Positions 60,969-64,000 of a stretch of DNA of 64,000 nt are shown piece by piece. A program made the position numbers and the translations under genes. Under the pieces are notes generated by a model. That model was not told the origin of the DNA. It worked only from the letters and a program-made list of their open reading frames with translations, and did not search any database. Positions within the stretch are counted from its first letter, which is position 1, and each line of letters begins with the position of its first letter. Source of the DNA: Alligator mississippiensis (lineage: Eukaryota > Chordata > Crocodylia > Alligatoridae). The stretch is from positions 26,040,001-26,104,000 of the forward strand of contig NC_081827.1 of assembly GCF_030867095.1 (NCBI RefSeq). Reading direction: 5' to 3'.

Positions 60969-60986
60969 CTCTCTCTCTCTCTCTCT
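60969..60986. repeat. (CT)n microsatellite
   Basis: About nine CT units. Confidence 0.9.
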
Positions 60987-61864
60987 AATTAACATGCAAT
61001 TTTTACCTATATGTCTTCAGTCTTGCAAGTTAACTTCCTCTGAGAACATGTGCGAAGGAAGATGATATGCTTTGGTCAGATGTTCCATTAAGCAGTTTGC
61101 TTTTTTGTAGAGGTCAGGAAACAATGTGTGTTTCACAAAAAATTTAGGAGTGAATATTATTCTAAAATTGGAACACTTAAAATGTCTGCTTGGCTTACCA
61201 AGTATGAATAAGCCTATTAATGCTTCTCTTGAAGATCCATCATAACATTCAGTTAAAGAAATATATAAACCATTGTACTCTTTCAGCCACCTGTCAGTCT
61301 TTCCTTAAGTTGTAGATATTAGAGATATCTGGAGTCTAGAAGGGTATGGTTGCTGCAGTTTCCTCAAGTCACTTTTCAGCTAATAAAGTGTATACTCTCT
61401 GTTTTGAAAAGATGCAAGTTGGATGTGGAATGAGGATGGCAAATTGTTGTGTAAGTCACCAGATGCTTCTTCAAATGGTGCTGATGCTAGGGCATAAATT
61501 AGGTGCATGCCTATTTGTGTAGAGGAACTTAAGAATCTTCTGTTTCCATCCCATACTTTTCCCCTCTCAAATATATAACCAGAAATATGATTGCTTTTCT
61601 CCCTCTAGGCCCTTCCTTATGTTTCTTGGAGAGAGCTTTTTAGTAATCCAGTGTGTCATGAGTCCCTCTTGAAAACTGCGGAAGATCTTAGGATAAGATC
61701 TTTCAATTACTTTAAATATTCTAACACTTCAAAATACCTAAAATGTATGTGGTCCTGCCTAGTTGTTTATAGTATCTTATAGAAGATAGGTTTTTTTTCC
61801 AGTAGAAAGATGCATCCTTCAGTACCTTCATCTGGTTCTGCCTTCTGTACATTGTAGTCTAAAC

Positions 61865-62247
61865 CGGTGGTGTCCAACTCATTTGGCCACATGGACCAGA
61901 TGAGTGGTGTGGGGGCGGTCTGTCATCTGACCTATGGGGCTGGAATCTGGTGGCAACATTAATTGCTGCAACTCCCAGAGCCATAGCAACTGCCACTCCT
62001 TTCACCACCAAATTTCTGGCCCTGCAGGCATCCTTGCAAGTCAGGTAATGTGACTTTATGCTGTGGATCTGGCCCATAAGGCTCCCCATGGGTCCAGAAG
62101 TTTCGTGGCAAGGATAAGCAGCGGCAGCATTTTATAAAGGTGCATATGCCCCATGCCTTCTGACTGACTTCAGATGCACACGGCTAACTGCCTCATGCAG
62201 CTCCATGGGCCACATCTGGCCTGCAGGCTATATTTTAGTCATCCCTG
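61865..62247. mobile_element. hAT-like transposon
   Basis: Starts CGGTGGTGTCCAACTC and ends TTTTAGTCATCCCTG. Flanks GTCTAAAC (61857-61864) and GCCTAAAT (62248-62255) agree at 6 of 8. The interior has 'gatctggcccataaggctccccatggg' core text shared with the 4612 element. No transposase. Confidence 0.75.
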
Positions 62248-62255
62248 GCCTAAAT

Positions 62256-64000
62256 TATCATCTCAGTGTTCTGGGGCTGTTCTTCCCTAATTTAGAGGCT
62301 GGAATATTTCTTGCTATCCACCTAGCTTGTTAGAGGTCAGTATCACTTCTTGAATTATGAATTGATCAGTTACTGTAGAAGGTATGAAGTTCTACAGTAT
62401 GGGACATTATAGGAGCAAATCAGGGATTCTTTACTGAAGTATAGCTTTTTCAGATTTTCTTTGTTGCAATCAAAAGATCTATTAGTGGTGATTGCATGTA
62501 ACTGCTAACAGACTGTTGATTTCATTTTCTTTCCAAGAATGCAATTTCTTCCAATCCTTATTGTCCTGCAGTGAAGGTTTTCACTAACTGAGTCTCCAAA
62601 GTCCTGTGTGGCCAAAAGCTCATTGTTCTATACATAAATGAAGGAGTACCAAATTGGCATTTAAAAGCTTAGTTTGTTTCCTTGTCCTTCCTTCTATAAA
62701 GAAATGGCATTTTTGAAAAGGTGCATGTGTTAGACATTCAGGTCTTGCATGGTCTGAAAAAACATGGCTGTCTGGAAAACAACAAAATTTTAAATACATT
62801 AAGTACATGAAACCTGATTAAAGATATATGTGCACTTTATTTAAACTTTTCAGTTTTTACTCTTATTTAACTAAGGTAATGACATAAGTTCTCTCTTAAG
62901 GCTATTATACCCCAACCCCCTCAAGCATAAAAATAAGTAGTAAAAATAAGTCAGAAATTTTAAAGTCGAAATAAAACACAGATTTGTAACGAACAAAGTG
63001 AAAATGATTGGAACAAACAACTAAAGGAAGTTGTGGAATCTTAAAGTTTTTAGATGAAGTCTTTCTGGAGGATTCTGCTTCAGTTAGGTTCAGTAGGGGG
63101 CTTGCTATAAGAATTGCTGTTTGACCTTTTGTGTCCTGTATTTTATAGGTGGTCCCTTCTAGTCTTGCCAACTTTTCATAGATTCAGAGTTTCTATTTAA
63201 TATCTAAACGGCCCTTCAACAAAAACAGGGGTGAGAAAGGTGATACACTATTTCTGATGTCTTGCCTATGTAAGAAAAATGCATCTCTTTGGAGAGTCTT
63301 TACATTTGAGTCCCTTTTGCCATCTAGAACTAGAAATTACCACTTAGAAGGGACATCAGCTTGAAATTCACCATTAAGATCTTGAGGGACCTTTCTGTAA
63401 ATCCCTCTCCCAGTTTTATGATAAATTTTCCATGCTTTTTCTCTTGTTATATAATAGCAATTTTTCTATGATTGTCAAATCTTGCATCTGTACGCACAGG
63501 CCAGAAGGAGAGCCCTGTTGTTCCTGTCCATAAAGTGCACCAGCAAGTCCTTTACACCGCCTTCATGCAGCTTTACCAGTGCAGAATCTTCTTTCCAGTT
63601 CCATCTCTGCTTCAGAAATACTGTGTATTATTTCATATAATAAAGGAAATCAGAATTTTGGAATAAACATTACATAGAGGCAATAGAAACCTAGTTAATA
63701 CAAAACCATGGAAACCTGTTTGCTGCTTCTGTAAGAAGGGAAGAATTTCCCAGCCATCAGGCACCTGGAAGTGGTTGATGGGTAGACTAAGGAACATTAT
63801 GGAAATGGCACACAAAGACTAGCTAGCAAAATATATGGTACCCTCTAGTTTTCTATCTCAAACTTATAACCCATAGCTGTTCCATCTAGCATTTGTCTTG
63901 TGAGAAACTGGACTTCCCTCTCTCCTCTCTCCCCTTGTGGTCCTGGAAGAAATATGAGAGGAAGAAGAATCTGCTAGCTCTACTGAAAAAGCAGTCCTGA
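62256..64000. other. Presumed intron, AT-rich
   Basis: No exon recognised. The 64-codon frame at 63472-63666 and the 88-codon minus frame at 62905-63171 have no known motif. Confidence 0.45.

Larger units (their letters stand above)
59567..61856. other. Presumed intron with GC-rich patch
   Basis: 60240-60600 is GC-rich but not CpG-rich, with a G11 run near 60521. TAGGGATGTAA at 60154 and a 'gttaaac' motif at 60209 look like one end of a further transposon, but I could not find its partner with confidence. Nothing coding recognised. Confidence 0.4.

Overview
This is vertebrate nuclear DNA. The best fit is an amniote reptile, probably a crocodilian such as Alligator. The reasons are an almost uninterrupted CR1 LINE ending in an ATTCATAG-type octamer tail, many non-autonomous hAT elements with CAGGGGT or CAGTGGTG ends, old MIR-like SINE copies, old CR1-clade copies, and AT-rich sequence broken by one large CpG island. 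The species call is inference from repeat style. There are no operons, ribosome binding sites or CRISPR arrays, and I could not identify any protein-coding exon of a host gene with confidence. The only convincing protein-coding sequence is the reverse transcriptase of the CR1 at 7287-8532.

Layout: 0.5-2.1 kb is a candidate minus-strand LTR or promoter unit (inverted CCAAT pair, TATA box, distant AATAAA). 4.3-8.5 kb holds dispersed repeats, two hAT elements and the young CR1. 11-16.6 kb holds tRNA-like SINE pieces, a MITE, an old MIR, a hAT element with a perfect 8-bp duplication, and a 1.7-kb terminal-inverted-repeat element with another hAT nested in it. 17.7-19.7 kb holds two facing CTCF-like motifs and what looks like the 3' end of a minus-strand transcript, with AATAAA and two abutting Pumilio sites. 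20-31 kb holds further transposons, a 26-base poly-G tract and old CR1 fragments. 31.0-31.6 kb is a candidate solo LTR. 32-49 kb is AT-rich, with more A than T and more C than G on the + strand, and contains an old CR1 whose first part is inverted.

49.36-51.8 kb is a strong CpG island with several YY1 motifs (ATGGCGG), a CCAAT pair, a CRE-like site, an E2F site and an M-box. A good 5' splice donor at 51254/51255 suggests a non-coding first exon of a + strand gene whose first intron fills the rest of the window. Base-composition skew flips at the island: T and G exceed A and C on the + strand to its right, and the reverse holds to its left. That is what a divergent promoter with one gene on each side would leave. 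I could not name either gene.

The most useful new pattern is that eleven hAT-like elements across the window all sit in 8-bp duplications with TA at the two central positions (22 of 22 flank copies), the target preference of the Buster group of hAT transposases.
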